A stretch of DNA of 64,000 nucleotides from Candidatus Electrothrix communis (GTDB taxonomy: Bacteria; Desulfobacterota; Desulfobulbia; Desulfobulbales; Desulfobulbaceae). Below the pieces are notes generated by a model. That model was not told the origin of the DNA, did not search any database, and worked only from the letters and a program-made list of their open reading frames with translations. How positions within the stretch are numbered: the first letter of the stretch is position 1; each line of letters starts with the position of its first letter. Of the stretch, positions 18,404 through 27,653 are shown in pieces. The stretch spans positions 1,838,795 to 1,902,794 of the forward strand of contig CP130629.1 in assembly GCA_030644725.1 (NCBI GenBank). The letters run 5' to 3'. A program made the position numbers and the translations under genes.

Positions 18404-18432
18404 TTGACAATTATCGACCACCTCGCTATATA
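18404..18432 (+). promoter_or_regulatory. Strong sigma-70-like promoter
   Basis: TTGACA (18404-18409), 17 bases, TATATA (18427-18432), with TATAAT overlapping just after. It lies about 230 bp before the exported carbonic anhydrase, implying a long 5' leader. I recognise no riboswitch in the leader. Nothing else is visible in the 480-bp gap. Confidence 0.6.
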
Positions 18433-18661
18433 TAATTTATTTTTTAGTATCTCTTTGAGAAGACAGCTGATTTATATTCCGTGGCAGGTGTCATTTTGAA
18501 AAACTCTTCTGTTTACAAAAGTCACTTTCCGACAATTTGGATGGGTATTTAATACACAGCGAAACTGACAGAGGGAAAAATCGGCACCCAACTCTGTCGA
18601 ACAGGTGTTCGGGTTCGGCAAATCAATTAATTTTAATAACTCAGTAAGAAGGAGAGAGGTC

Positions 18662-19447
18662 ATGAACAAGTCAATCTTGAAAACCGTTATCAGCGCCTGC
18701 TGTGTGCTGGCTCTGGCTGCTGCCCCTGCAATGGCAGAATCAAAAGTAAAAAAGCCGAGCCCGGACGAAGCAATCAGGATGCTCAAGGAAGGTAATGCGC
18801 GTTTTGTCAGCGGTAAATCCAACCATCCGCACACAGACGCAGCACGACTGATTCAGGCTGGCAAAGAGAATCAAGGTGATCATGCCTATGCCACTATTAT
18901 TGCCTGCTCCGACTCCCGTGTGCCTGTTGAGCGCCTTTTTGATGCAGGTATCATGGATACCTTTATTATCCGTGTTGCTGGTAACGTCATTGACACTGAT
19001 GAGGCCGGTTCTGTTGAGTATGGCTTGGCTCATGTCAACACCCCGGTTTTTGTTGTTCTCGGTCACACTCAATGTGGTGCGGTTACTGCGGTAACCAACG
19101 AGGTACAGGGACACGGCCATGCCCTGGAAATCAATATTCCGCCCCTGGTTGACAACATCATCCCTGCTGTACAACGTGCTATCGAAGCTCATCCCGAAGC
19201 AAAGGGTGCTGACGTTATTCCCCACGCCATTGCTGAAAACGTATGGCAGGGCGTGGAAGATCTGTTCATGAAGAGCCCGGTTTCCCGTGAGCTGGTTAAA
19301 GAAGGCAAGGCCAAGGTTATCGGTGCTATCTATGACGTAGGTACCGGTAAGGTTGAATGGCTGCCGGAAGAAAATGTGACCAAGATCCTGGACAAGGTCG
19401 AGAAAGATCCTAAGCGAGAAATGAACAAAATGGCTGGCGGTCATTGA
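18662..19447 (+). CDS. Exported beta-carbonic anhydrase
   Basis: 261 residues from the ATG at 18662, which has AAGGAGAG 7-14 bases upstream. A cleavable signal peptide (to about residue 23, AMAES) sends it to the periplasm. The beta-class zinc site is intact: ACSDSR (Cys, Asp-Arg dyad) and GHTQCG (His, Cys), with the supporting segments FIIRVAGNVI and GSVEYGLAHV. It interconverts CO2 and bicarbonate. A second, cytoplasmic beta-class enzyme is encoded at 37149-37814, so both compartments are served. It is followed by a good terminator. Confidence 0.94.
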   Translation: MNKSILKTVISACCVLALAAAPAMAESKVKKPSPDEAIRMLKEGNARFVSGKSNHPHTDAARLIQAGKENQGDHAYATIIACSDSRVPVERLFDAGIMDTFIIRVAGNVIDTDEAGSVEYGLAHVNTPVFVVLGHTQCGAVTAVTNEVQGHGHALEINIPPLVDNIIPAVQRAIEAHPEAKGADVIPHAIAENVWQGVEDLFMKSPVSRELVKEGKAKVIGAIYDVGTGKVEWLPEENVTKILDKVEKDPKREMNKMAGGH

Positions 19448-19498
19448 TTGATCGAAACAGTGTAGTGATGACCTGTTCGTCGTCATAGGCTGACCGAT

Positions 19499-19533
19499 AA
19501 GGGGCGTGATTCTGAGGAATCCGCCCCTTTTTT
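19499..19533 (+). terminator. Intrinsic terminator
   Basis: Stem AAGGGGCG-GATTC / GAATC-CGCCCCTT (one bulge) followed by TTTTTT. Confidence 0.88.
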
Positions 19534-19646
19534 ATATCCCCCCTTGCTCACGGGAGTTAAGGGATAGAGGATACGAGAACACCCTGTAGGGCTAAATTCA
19601 TAAAAATTCATACATCATCCCTGATTATCACGAGAACAGACAGGCC

Positions 19647-20570
19647 ATGGATTTAAACAAGTATCGTAGGGGCACGGCGCGCCGTGCCCCTACCGCTTCA
19701 GCCAAGATCAAGCACTGGATCGCCTCAAGCGTGATAACAAGAAGAGGGCGAGTTCTCCTCTGTACGCTTTTTGTCCTCAGCGGCGGGCCGACACTTGCTC
19801 TCCATGCCGAGGACCGCGCTAAAAAAATCGACCAAGATCCGAGCAGAGAACAACCCTTATCCCTTGACCCAAAAGCCCTTACTGTGATCTACTCAGGCCA
19901 GGAAAGAATGCACTTCTCCATCTCCTGGTCAGGCGGAGTAAAAATAGGCGATCTCGTCCTCACTGTTACACCAAACCCATCAGGGGACGGACTGGTGATC
20001 AAAGCACGGATCACAGATCACGGTATGTTCAAGATGCTCTATCCTGTAGATGATACGTTTACCACCCTTGTGCACGGCCCGCTCAAATTACCCTCCCGCT
20101 ATGAAGTCGATCAACGTGAAGGGAGGAGAAAGGTGCATCGACTCACCCTCTATGATCAGGAAAAATTCGAGGCCAGGTATCGGAAGCACCAAGATCCCCT
20201 GACCCTCTACACCCTGGCCGGGCCAGTGTATAATGAGTTTTCCGCCTTTTTCATCACTAGGGCTCTGCGCCTTCAAAAGGAGGCGAAGCAGATAATCCCC
20301 TCTTTTGTGGATAAAAAACGGCACAGGGTTGCAGTCAAGGTGTTCGGCAAAGAACAGAAAGAGACCATGTTCGGCCCGAGGAACACGATCAAGGTGATGC
20401 CAAAAATGAACTTTAAGGGCTTATACGATAAGGACGGCAAGACAGTCTTCTGGCTGACCGATGATGCCTGCCGAATTCCGGTGGAGATCAGATCAAAAAT
20501 TCTTATCGGCTCGTTGGTCGCTCAGCTGAAAGAATACTCCAACCCTGCATGTAAAAGCATACTACCTTAG
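19647..20570 (+). CDS. DUF3108 domain protein with REP-derived N-terminus
   Basis: 307 residues. A basic cytoplasmic tail (1-35), a hydrophobic signal/anchor segment (about 36-54, VLLCTLFVLSGGPTLAL) and a DUF3108 domain (about 75-300; MHFSISWSGGVKIGD, DTFTTLVHGPLKLPSRYEVDQREG, FWLTDDACRIPVEIRSKI) are visible. DUF3108 proteins are periplasmic and uncharacterised. Residues 7-15 (RRGTARRAP) are encoded by a 26-bp perfect palindrome that recurs at 58531, so the N-terminus includes a REP-like insertion. The start has only a weak ribosome binding site; initiation further in would lose the tail but keep the anchor. Confidence 0.82.
   Translation: MDLNKYRRGTARRAPTASAKIKHWIASSVITRRGRVLLCTLFVLSGGPTLALHAEDRAKKIDQDPSREQPLSLDPKALTVIYSGQERMHFSISWSGGVKIGDLVLTVTPNPSGDGLVIKARITDHGMFKMLYPVDDTFTTLVHGPLKLPSRYEVDQREGRRKVHRLTLYDQEKFEARYRKHQDPLTLYTLAGPVYNEFSAFFITRALRLQKEAKQIIPSFVDKKRHRVAVKVFGKEQKETMFGPRNTIKVMPKMNFKGLYDKDGKTVFWLTDDACRIPVEIRSKILIGSLVAQLKEYSNPACKSILP
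19667..19692. repeat. REP-like 26-bp perfect palindrome inside a gene
   Basis: TAGGGGCACGGCG followed by its exact complement. A near-identical copy lies at 58531-58553, with relatives near 25910-25980. It lies in frame in the DUF3108 gene. Confidence 0.8.
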
Positions 20571-20598
20571 AATAATTAAAAAAACCCATACCCACTCT

Positions 20599-21144
20599 AT
20601 GAAAGAAAACTTATTGCTCTTGGGAATCGTAGCGTCGGTTGCTGTCAGCTTAAACCTGCTTGTTTTAAAATTATTCAAGCAAAAAAGCGTGTATCGATCC
20701 GAGCACAGCCTGGTCGGAATTGTAACCCTTATGCTTGTCTTCAGCACCTTTCTCTTTGGGGAAGGTCCAAAAGAAGCCTCTCTTATTGGCACCTTCCTTC
20801 TTTGCTTAATCCCCTGCTATCTGGGCACGGTATTTCCTGATCTGGATATCAAATATTTGGGAATCGGCGCCCATAGAAATGCTCTCTTTCATAGCGGTAT
20901 TCTTTTTGTTGTGCTCTTTTTTATCGCAAAAATGCTCGACATTTTTCTCTTCACCGTCTTTATTGCCGGATTCGGCATCGGGGTGGCATCACATCTGCTC
21001 TGGGACCTCTTTGATCGTGCCAATATCCGTGGGATTCCCAGCAGAGGATGGTCGCGATTCTGGTTGGGCAGCAACGGAGTACTCTGCCTGCTCCTTGCCT
21101 GGATGCCCCTACTTGTGCTCATCGAAGGGCCTGCGAACCGTTAA
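20599..21144 (+). CDS. DUF457-like membrane protein
   Basis: 181 residues, about five TM helices, with the motifs GAHRNALFHS and ASHLLWDLFD. The His/Asp pattern in the membrane recalls the DUF457/YdjM 'metal-dependent hydrolase' family, a membrane group with little biochemical characterisation. It begins 28 bp after the DUF3108 gene and probably forms an operon with it. Confidence 0.7.
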   Translation: MKENLLLLGIVASVAVSLNLLVLKLFKQKSVYRSEHSLVGIVTLMLVFSTFLFGEGPKEASLIGTFLLCLIPCYLGTVFPDLDIKYLGIGAHRNALFHSGILFVVLFFIAKMLDIFLFTVFIAGFGIGVASHLLWDLFDRANIRGIPSRGWSRFWLGSNGVLCLLLAWMPLLVLIEGPANR

Positions 21145-21189
21145 GCTCTGCGTTTTTCCCCAGAGCGCCCCCCTAAAATTGCATCCTCT

Positions 21190-23049
21190 TTAAAGCAAAG
21201 GCTTGATAATTCCTAAAAAAGTCTTGGTCGTCAGCGCACCGAGTATTTTTCCGCTTCGCTCGGCAGGAACATTAGGGAAACTCCCTTCCCACTTATAATG
21301 TTCATAAAAATCTTTATGCCCTCTCTCCAGGGGCGTTTTATTTTTCCTGAGATTATACGAGGCTGCATAACGAAGCGGCCAGGGATCTATAAAGGGAATA
21401 AGGCGGGATAATTCTCCCAGAATGGCATTGGGAACGCCTAATCCCAGTGGATATTTGTTTTTGGCGATCACCCAGCTGTTCTGTGGAAGCATGTCTTTCA
21501 GAATGCTTTTCTTCACAAGAGTGGCAAATCGCTTATCCTGAACAACCAAGCCCGCTTCTGTATTCAGGTTTTCGCTGCGTGGATCCAGATTATACGAGCC
21601 AATAAAAGTTATTTCATCATCAATCACCAAGGACTTCGCATGCAAAGAGAAATAGGGCTCCGCTACCGAGGGTGCTCTTTGCAGGCCTTGTCCGGGCCTT
21701 GCCGGAACCAAGCCTGCGGCCTCAAACTCTTCCTTCTCCGTTGGGGTAAGCCCCCTGGATCTCAGAGTATCAAACCCTGGCATGTAGGTGCGCATCTCAC
21801 CTGGCAACGGCTTAAATTCGTAAATTTTAAATTTCAGATCCGTCAGCATAACCTGTTTCTGCTGAAAGGATATGGCGTAACAGTACCAGCTGTCAGTGGA
21901 TGCCAGACTGTTGGTGGCAATACGAATATCGATATCAGGATGCTTTTTCACGAGCTTTCTAAAAAGATAGATAGCTGATTCGGTCAAGACCAGATACGGG
22001 GTATTGATATAAACACTCTCCTTGGCATCGGCAACGAGCTTGGCCAGCTCACGAGTTATCTTGCCGGAGCCATAGAACCTCCATAAAAACATTTTATTAT
22101 TCTTCCCTGGATCATCAGCAATAAAATATGCCTTCTCAACAGGAAGCAGCTGACGTCCAAATTTATCCTGAATTATCTGCCGGTTGTTGGCGTTTACGAA
22201 AAGTTCTTTAAACAGGCCATTAAAGGCAAAATCTTTCTTGGTCGACCACGTTTTCAAGGTACCGTTTTCTTGCTCATCTTCCCAATCGACCAAGGACTGA
22301 ATGGGGACAGAGTCCTTAAAATCCCAAAAATTATCAAAACTTTTTCGCATATCAGCCACCACCGGGCCATCAATCAGGACATCCCTGTCTCGGTAATTCA
22401 TCCCCCTTGCCTGGTCATAATAGGCATTTTGGTTATTTCGGCCACCAGTAATTCCGATCTGATCATCCACGACAAAAACTTTGTTGTGCATGCGCTGGTT
22501 AACCCTATCAAACCCAGTTAAGAGGTGAAAAAACTGATCCAGGAGAGAGGGATAGATCCGGTGTTCTGAAAAAAGCCCAACAACCGGGTTGTACAGTTTG
22601 ATTTGCAGATTGGGATGCACAGTTGCCAAGAAGGCTGCGATTTCTGGATGTTTTTCCGAGACAAAATGGTCAACCAATAAGCGAACCTTTACCCCTCGTT
22701 TGGCCGCCTGGATCATTTCATACATCAGCAACCGACCGGTTTCGTCATTTACCCAGATAATAGTCTGCATATCAATGGAGTGCCGAGCTGCCCGGATGAG
22801 ATGAATCCGCAATAACAAGGACTCCTCTCCGAGGTCAAGCAGAGCAACTTTGTTTTTTTCACGCGGATCGACAACAGAGGGATAATGCAGAAGAGGTGAG
22901 GTGATCCCTGGCTGAATGGTCTTGCTTGCCTCTGAAGAACCGCCTGGAATGGGTTTGGGACCGCAGGATACCAAAGGGAGGAACAGGACAATATAGAATA
23001 AAAGGGCATACGTTTTCATCATGAGGCTTGCGGATCCTTGTTTTTTCAT
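21190..23049 (-). CDS. Phospholipase D-like lipoprotein (cardiolipin synthase-like)
   Basis: 619 residues. The signal peptide ends in the lipobox LVSC (about Cys30), so it is a lipoprotein. It has two HKD motifs, MHNKVFVVDD with GGRN following (about 186-205) and LHAKSLVIDDE with GSYN following (about 468-487), both with His and Lys intact. The layout resembles YmdC/ClsC-like PLD proteins, which transfer or hydrolyse phosphatidyl groups; here it acts at the envelope surface. An internal Met at residue 10 is an equally good start. It is followed on the same strand by nothing closely linked. Confidence 0.9.
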   Translation of the reverse strand: MKKQGSASLMMKTYALLFYIVLFLPLVSCGPKPIPGGSSEASKTIQPGITSPLLHYPSVVDPREKNKVALLDLGEESLLLRIHLIRAARHSIDMQTIIWVNDETGRLLMYEMIQAAKRGVKVRLLVDHFVSEKHPEIAAFLATVHPNLQIKLYNPVVGLFSEHRIYPSLLDQFFHLLTGFDRVNQRMHNKVFVVDDQIGITGGRNNQNAYYDQARGMNYRDRDVLIDGPVVADMRKSFDNFWDFKDSVPIQSLVDWEDEQENGTLKTWSTKKDFAFNGLFKELFVNANNRQIIQDKFGRQLLPVEKAYFIADDPGKNNKMFLWRFYGSGKITRELAKLVADAKESVYINTPYLVLTESAIYLFRKLVKKHPDIDIRIATNSLASTDSWYCYAISFQQKQVMLTDLKFKIYEFKPLPGEMRTYMPGFDTLRSRGLTPTEKEEFEAAGLVPARPGQGLQRAPSVAEPYFSLHAKSLVIDDEITFIGSYNLDPRSENLNTEAGLVVQDKRFATLVKKSILKDMLPQNSWVIAKNKYPLGLGVPNAILGELSRLIPFIDPWPLRYAASYNLRKNKTPLERGHKDFYEHYKWEGSFPNVPAERSGKILGALTTKTFLGIIKPLL

Positions 23050-23128
23050 TTTTGCGCGTATTTCTTTAATAATGGTTCGAGCAAATCCAACCCATTACAG
23101 TTGAGCAGTTGCGAAGTTACATCAGCAA

Positions 23129-23719
23129 TCAAATTGATTCATTGTACGTTTTCCAGAGAACATACCCGCCCCAGGCAACGGCAAGCAGCATGATTATACT
23201 CCCGACCCCGTGGGACAGGCGGGCAATTGCCTGGTCATAACGGAGTAACCCAGTTTCTGTGAGCAGAAACTCCCAGTCATGAAATCCATAAGGAGAGGAG
23301 TGGCCGAAATTGCCGCCCAGCAGGGGAAGAACACCGGCCCTAGCATCCCCTATATAGGGTGCAATATCGAGAAAATTTTCCCCGAACCACCAGAGGCTCA
23401 CTGAAGCGGCAAAGGTATCTCGTGTTTGCAGGAGGAACACGACCATGCAGATCAGCGGCACGAGAAGCTGCCCCAAGGTTCCGCCCAATGAGTGAAGGAA
23501 CGAGCCGAAAGGGCGGAAGAAAACATGGCCCGCCTCATGAAAGGGTGTGTTGACAATATGCAAAAAACTTTTCCCGACAGCATTGGAGGCGATGGAAGCA
23601 AAAATGAGCTTCCAGCCCCAGATCAGCAGGACAGCCAAAATAATGATCCTGCCTATGAGGCTGATAAAACTCACGTCCAGGGGCACGTAGAAGAAGAGGT
23701 TTTTCAGCTTGGATTTCAT
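23129..23719 (-). CDS. Membrane protein with HEAGH zinc-protease motif
   Basis: 196 residues with about five hydrophobic segments and the motif FHEAGHVFF at about residue 59, the HExxH pattern of M50-like intramembrane metalloproteases. The C-terminal partner motif of true M50 enzymes (NxxPxxxxDG) is not obvious, so catalytic status is open. GHSSPYGFHDWEFLLTE is a conserved-looking loop. It precedes the PLD lipoprotein by 80 bp on the same strand, and the two may be co-transcribed. Confidence 0.75.
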   Translation of the reverse strand: MKSKLKNLFFYVPLDVSFISLIGRIIILAVLLIWGWKLIFASIASNAVGKSFLHIVNTPFHEAGHVFFRPFGSFLHSLGGTLGQLLVPLICMVVFLLQTRDTFAASVSLWWFGENFLDIAPYIGDARAGVLPLLGGNFGHSSPYGFHDWEFLLTETGLLRYDQAIARLSHGVGSIIMLLAVAWGGYVLWKTYNESI

Positions 23720-23794
23720 TGTGATTATCTGTTTAATTCACGGGACGATCTAAGTGTGTGACGAAATCAGACAATTTGCACTTATTTGCATCCC

Positions 23795-23822
23795 AAAGCT
23801 GTCCGCTTTCGTAGCACTCAAG
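23795..23822. repeat. 28-bp direct repeat, copy 1
   Basis: Starts AAAGCTGTCCGCTTTCGT, with internal arms AAAGC/GCTTT. The second copy, 24098-24125, has two mismatches. The pair flanks a truncated gene. Confidence 0.75.
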
Positions 23823-23904
23823 TAGACCTACCTAGCTGTTTTTGTTGGACGATATGGAAGGTTTCCTCCACCTCTTCAATAGTCCATTTTGAAAATGACT
23901 TCAT
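23818..23904 (-). pseudogene. Truncated gene fragment, 28 codons
   Basis: An ATG at 23904 with a strong AGGAGG 8 bases upstream opens a frame MKSFSKWTIEEVEETF... that ends after 28 codons at a 28-bp direct repeat. The good initiation region and charged helical start look like the N-terminus of a longer protein cut off at the repeat. The family is uncertain. The surrounding 400-bp gap holds no other gene. Confidence 0.4.
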
Positions 23905-24097
23905 GATGTACTCCTCCTGCGCTCTTATCTTATTACATCGTCGGAATTCGCGCCTCACCTCAACCTGCCGAGTTGCGTAAGCCTTGATTGAGTGCAGCAA
24001 AGTCATAAAATTTTCGTTTACTTGCAACCCACTTTCACATTTTTCACAATATCACATCAGGACAATAGTTCCGATTCTCTTCAAGCCGAGAGGTATA

Positions 24098-24125
24098 AAA
24101 GCTGTCCGCTTTCGTTGCAGTCAAG
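24098..24125. repeat. 28-bp direct repeat, copy 2
   Basis: Same sequence as 23795-23822 with two mismatches, 303 bp away in the same orientation. Confidence 0.75.
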
Positions 24126-24130
24126 CATGC

Positions 24131-24667
24131 CTATATTGCACCTTGTCCCCATAAAGTATTTAGATCAATTTCTCGATCTTGTATATTCACAATTTGATTG
24201 CTAGGCATTTTCTCTTCAGAGTTTACATTTGACAGTATGACAGCCATTATTAGACCAAAAATAATTGCATATGGAACTTTGAATTTTTCATCAAAATCAC
24301 CAAGCATTGTTCTATCTGTAAATTCTATTTGCATCTCAATATTACATTGATGGATCAATCCACACCTTACAACGTGATACAAGATAGCCTCAAGAGTCGC
24401 CATACCATTTTGATCCGTTTTAATTTCAGGGATATTTAAACACTTAATCCGAATCCCTCCCGCATTTATACCCGGCATACCAAAAGATGTAACTATCCTC
24501 ATGTTCTCCTTAAGAAAAGCTTTATATCTTTTATTGTTTAGACGCTCATTTGGGTAGCACTTTGCAGAAGTAGCATCAACCGCTGAGCAAGCAAGTGCTA
24601 GTGCCGCATCATATTGACCATCTTTTTTTAAATCTAATGAAGCGCTTACGAATGACCCTATACTCAC
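24131..24667 (-). CDS. Hypothetical protein, 178 aa
   Basis: I do not recognise a named family. The N-terminus (SASLDLKKDGQYDAALALACSAVDATS) looks like a helical repeat. The centre holds YHVVRCGLIHQC, like the HEPN-related RxxxxH-type segments of small nucleic-acid-associated proteins, but the match is loose. A hydrophobic stretch near the end (YAIIFGLIMAVILS) may be a buried helix rather than a TM. Low GC and nearby repeats suggest an accessory gene. Confidence 0.6.
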   Translation of the reverse strand: MSIGSFVSASLDLKKDGQYDAALALACSAVDATSAKCYPNERLNNKRYKAFLKENMRIVTSFGMPGINAGGIRIKCLNIPEIKTDQNGMATLEAILYHVVRCGLIHQCNIEMQIEFTDRTMLGDFDEKFKVPYAIIFGLIMAVILSNVNSEEKMPSNQIVNIQDREIDLNTLWGQGAI

Positions 24668-24755
24668 GATATCCCCTTAAAATTATATATCCAGCCCAGT
24701 CCTACTCAAGCAACAGTGCATAATATAGACAGAAAAGCTCTGCCAGCACCCACCC

Positions 24756-25850
24756 TCAAAACCTCGCCAGCACCTCATACAAAGTATCCCGCTCCACCGG
24801 CTCACGGCCCGCTTCCTTAATCAACTGGATCAGCGTCTTATGCCCCAGCGCCTGCTCACTCTCGCCGCCCGCCATTCGGGTAATGATCTCCTCCTTGACC
24901 GTGCCGTCCATATCATCAGCCCCAAAAGAAAGGGCCACCTGAGCCAGCTTCGGTCCGATCATGACCCAATACGCCTTGATATGCGGAAAATTATCCAGCA
25001 TCAGGCGGGCCACCGCGATATTTTTCAGATCATCTATACCCGTGGTCCGGGAATGCTCGGTCATAGCGGTATTCTTCGGATGAAAAGCCAGCGGAATATA
25101 GGTCAGAAAACCGCCAGTCTCATCCTGGGCCCGGCGTAGGGCGTCCAGATGTTCCAGCCGCTCATCAATGGTCTCGATATGCCCGTAGAGCATGGTGGCA
25201 TTCGTCTTCAGGCCGTGCCGGTGTGCAGTCTGGGCTACCCGCAACCACCCTTCCCCGTCCAGTTTATCCGGGCAGGTGATCTCGCGGATGCGAGGACTAA
25301 AGACCTCGGCACCACCGCCGGGCAGCGATCCTAAACCGGCCTCTTTCAGCTCCTCCAAAGTATCGCCCACTGACTGACCGCTCAAATCGGCCAGATGCTG
25401 GATCTCCACACAGGTAAAGGCCTGGATATGAACATCAGGGCGCACCTCTTTAATTCCGCGCAGGGCCTCAAGATAATAGGAATAGGGCAGATCCGGATGA
25501 ATGCCGCCCACCATGTGAATCTCGGTGATGGGTTCGTCCAAACGCTGGCGCACCTTGTCCTTGATCTCCTCAATCCCCATCTCATAGGCCTGCTCATCCC
25601 CTTTCTCCTTACCAAAGGCGCAGAACTTACAGAGATTAGTGCAGATGTTGGAGTAGTTGATATGCTGATTATAAATAAAAAAAGCCTGGTTGCCGTTTTG
25701 GCGTTCCCGCACAATATTGGCAAGATAACCGAGTGCTAAAATATCCGGGCAGACAAAAAGACGTTTGCCGTCTTCCAAAGAGAGCCGTTCCTGATTACGC
25801 ACTTTGGCGAGAATATCACCCAACCCGGCTTGCTGTATGAGAGAGTCCAT
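24756..25850 (-). CDS. mqnE: Aminofutalosine synthase (radical SAM)
   Basis: 364 residues with the radical-SAM cluster motif CTNLCKFC (CxxxCxxC, about 57-64) and the family blocks FIYNQHINYSNIC, EIHMVGGIHPDLPYSYY, LGSLPGGGAEVFS, TNATMLYGHIE and IPLAFHP. MqnE builds aminofutalosine from the enolpyruvyl benzoate made by MqnA, in the futalosine route to menaquinone. MqnC is the nearest alternative; the ITCPDK and PGGGAEVF context fits MqnE better. This implies a menaquinone-dependent respiratory chain. No other mqn gene is in the window. Confidence 0.88.
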   Translation of the reverse strand: MDSLIQQAGLGDILAKVRNQERLSLEDGKRLFVCPDILALGYLANIVRERQNGNQAFFIYNQHINYSNICTNLCKFCAFGKEKGDEQAYEMGIEEIKDKVRQRLDEPITEIHMVGGIHPDLPYSYYLEALRGIKEVRPDVHIQAFTCVEIQHLADLSGQSVGDTLEELKEAGLGSLPGGGAEVFSPRIREITCPDKLDGEGWLRVAQTAHRHGLKTNATMLYGHIETIDERLEHLDALRRAQDETGGFLTYIPLAFHPKNTAMTEHSRTTGIDDLKNIAVARLMLDNFPHIKAYWVMIGPKLAQVALSFGADDMDGTVKEEIITRMAGGESEQALGHKTLIQLIKEAGREPVERDTLYEVLARF

Positions 25851-25880
25851 TGAAAATGTAGAGAAAGGTTAATGTCAGGG

Positions 25881-25946
25881 ATTCAACAAGAAATACCCTA
25901 CCCATTATTGCGGGTGCCGTAGGGGCGAACCTATGTGTTCGCCCTT
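25881..25946. repeat. 66-bp dispersed repeat, copy 2
   Basis: 94% identical to 12369-12434. It is immediately followed by GGCAGACACACAGGTCTGCCC, a further palindromic unit. This fills most of the 300-bp gap between the sigma factor and mqnE. Confidence 0.85.
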
Positions 25947-26079
25947 TTATGCCGGGCAGACACACAGGTCTGCCCCTACAATTCCGCACCTAAAAACGGG
26001 GGGTATTTTTTGTCATTTTTTTATAACGAGGCGAATGCCTCAACGAATACACGAAACAGGCTGGAATCGCCAGAAAAAA

Positions 26080-26112
26080 AACAAAAAAAGCCCCTTCCAA
26101 AGGAAGGGGCTT
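26080..26112 (-). terminator. Intrinsic terminator of the sigma factor gene
   Basis: On the minus strand, GCCCCTTCC-TTT-GGAAGGGGC followed by a T7 run, 40 bp past the stop. Confidence 0.92.
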
Positions 26113-26151
26113 CTAAGAAAACAAAAGTAATTTGACGTGGATTGACCGATA

Positions 26152-27471
26152 TCAGTCGAGAAAATAACGCAATTTATCCCGACGACTTGAGTGGCGCAAC
26201 CTATTGAGTGCTTTTTTCTCAATCTGGCGAATCCGCTCACGGGAAACATTGAATTTTTTACCGATCTCCTCAAGAGTATACTCGGCCTTTTCACCGATCC
26301 CGAAACGAAGGCGGATGATCTTCTCCTCCCGATCTGTCAGAGTGGAAAGCACCTCGGTGACCCGACCTGCCAACTCCCGATTCTGCACAGTATCGTACGG
26401 CGACTCAGATTCCGAGTTCTCCAGAAAATCTCCCAGAGTGGAATCATCATCACCTACCGGTGTTTCCAGGGAAATCGGTTCCCGTGACGCCTCCAGAATT
26501 GCCAGGATCTTATCCATAGGCAAATCCGTCATCTCGGAAATTTCCGACGGCGTCGGTTCACGGCCCAATTCCTTTAACAAAGAATAGAAAGCCTTGAAGA
26601 ACTGACTTCGAAGTTCCAGAAAATGGACAGGTAGACGAATAGTTCGGGTTTTGTCCAAGATCGCCCGAGTAATGGCCTGCCGAATCCACCAAGAGGCATA
26701 GGTGGAAAATTTATTCCCCTTGGTGTAATCGAAACGGAACACAGCTCGCATAAGACCCAGGTTTCCTTCCTGGATCAAATCAGCCAAGGTCAGTCCCTGA
26801 TGCATGTACCGCTTGGCAATGGAAACCACCAAACGAAGATTCGCCCGGATCATGCAGTCCTTTGCCGTCTCAATAGACCGGTTATAGGCACCTAATCTGG
26901 TATGAAGCTCAAACAACTCGCGATGTTCCTGATGACTGGAAGCAGCTTTTTCCACGCATTTGCGCATATAGTTGAGCTGCTGCTTCTTGGGCTTTAAGGT
27001 GGGATCACGCCGTTCCCAGAGATCAATCCTGTCCACCAGACTCTTGATTTCCGGCGTATTGGATTTAACCTCACGGATAGAGCATATAATAGCGTTAAAG
27101 CCTTCCCGAATCGCCCTGGAATAATGCGCCTCCTCCTCCGGCGTCAACAGGTCAAACTGACCCATCTCCCGCAGGTAGGTGGTTGTGGTCTCTTCCGACT
27201 CGTGCTCCTCGGATACCGAGACAGAGCCGGGATCGTCATCGTCCTGAAATTCATCTTTCCCGGTCCACTCCTCACCGGAAAGGGTTCTTTTTTTCCCCGA
27301 GTCCCCAACAGTCACAATTTCAATATTGTGAGCGTTGAGGAAATCAAATACAGCTTCAATGGCTCCGGGGTCTTTTACCTCGTCGGGTAATAATTCATTG
27401 AGATGGCTAAAGGTTATGCACCCTTCGTCCTTTCCCGCCTTAAGAAGGTCTTCCTTGATACTTGCCAGCAC
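26152..27471 (-). CDS. rpoD: RpoD-like sigma-70 factor
   Basis: 439 residues. It has an N-terminal region 1.1-like segment (about 1-50), an acidic linker, region 1.2 (TTTYLREMGQFDLLTPEEE), regions 2.1-2.4 with ANLRLVVSIAKRY, DLIQEGNLGLMRAV and YASWWIRQAITRAI, region 3, and region 4.2 HTH (YTLEEIGKKFNVSRERIRQIE). The non-conserved region between 1.2 and 2 is short compared with the roughly 600-residue proteobacterial RpoD, so a group 2 sigma is possible. Region 1.1 and the perfect -10/-35 recognition helices favour the primary sigma. It sits alone with its own terminator. Confidence 0.88.
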   Translation of the reverse strand: MLASIKEDLLKAGKDEGCITFSHLNELLPDEVKDPGAIEAVFDFLNAHNIEIVTVGDSGKKRTLSGEEWTGKDEFQDDDDPGSVSVSEEHESEETTTTYLREMGQFDLLTPEEEAHYSRAIREGFNAIICSIREVKSNTPEIKSLVDRIDLWERRDPTLKPKKQQLNYMRKCVEKAASSHQEHRELFELHTRLGAYNRSIETAKDCMIRANLRLVVSIAKRYMHQGLTLADLIQEGNLGLMRAVFRFDYTKGNKFSTYASWWIRQAITRAILDKTRTIRLPVHFLELRSQFFKAFYSLLKELGREPTPSEISEMTDLPMDKILAILEASREPISLETPVGDDDSTLGDFLENSESESPYDTVQNRELAGRVTEVLSTLTDREEKIIRLRFGIGEKAEYTLEEIGKKFNVSRERIRQIEKKALNRLRHSSRRDKLRYFLD

Positions 27472-27653
27472 CTGCCTGCAACCCCCTGCTCATTGAAATA
27501 GAGAAAAAATAAAAAAACATTACTGTTCTAAGTTTATAATGAATAAGGGGGTAATGTATAGTATATTTTTTTAAAAAAAGCAATCAAAGAGTTTTTGCTT
27601 CCGTTTTTACATGCAGATACTCTTTTAAAAAATCTTTCTAGTACTATCTTTTT

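Noticed and set aside
18740-19486. 248-codon minus-strand frame opposite the exported carbonic anhydrase
   Set aside because: Antisense shadow of a clearly functional gene.
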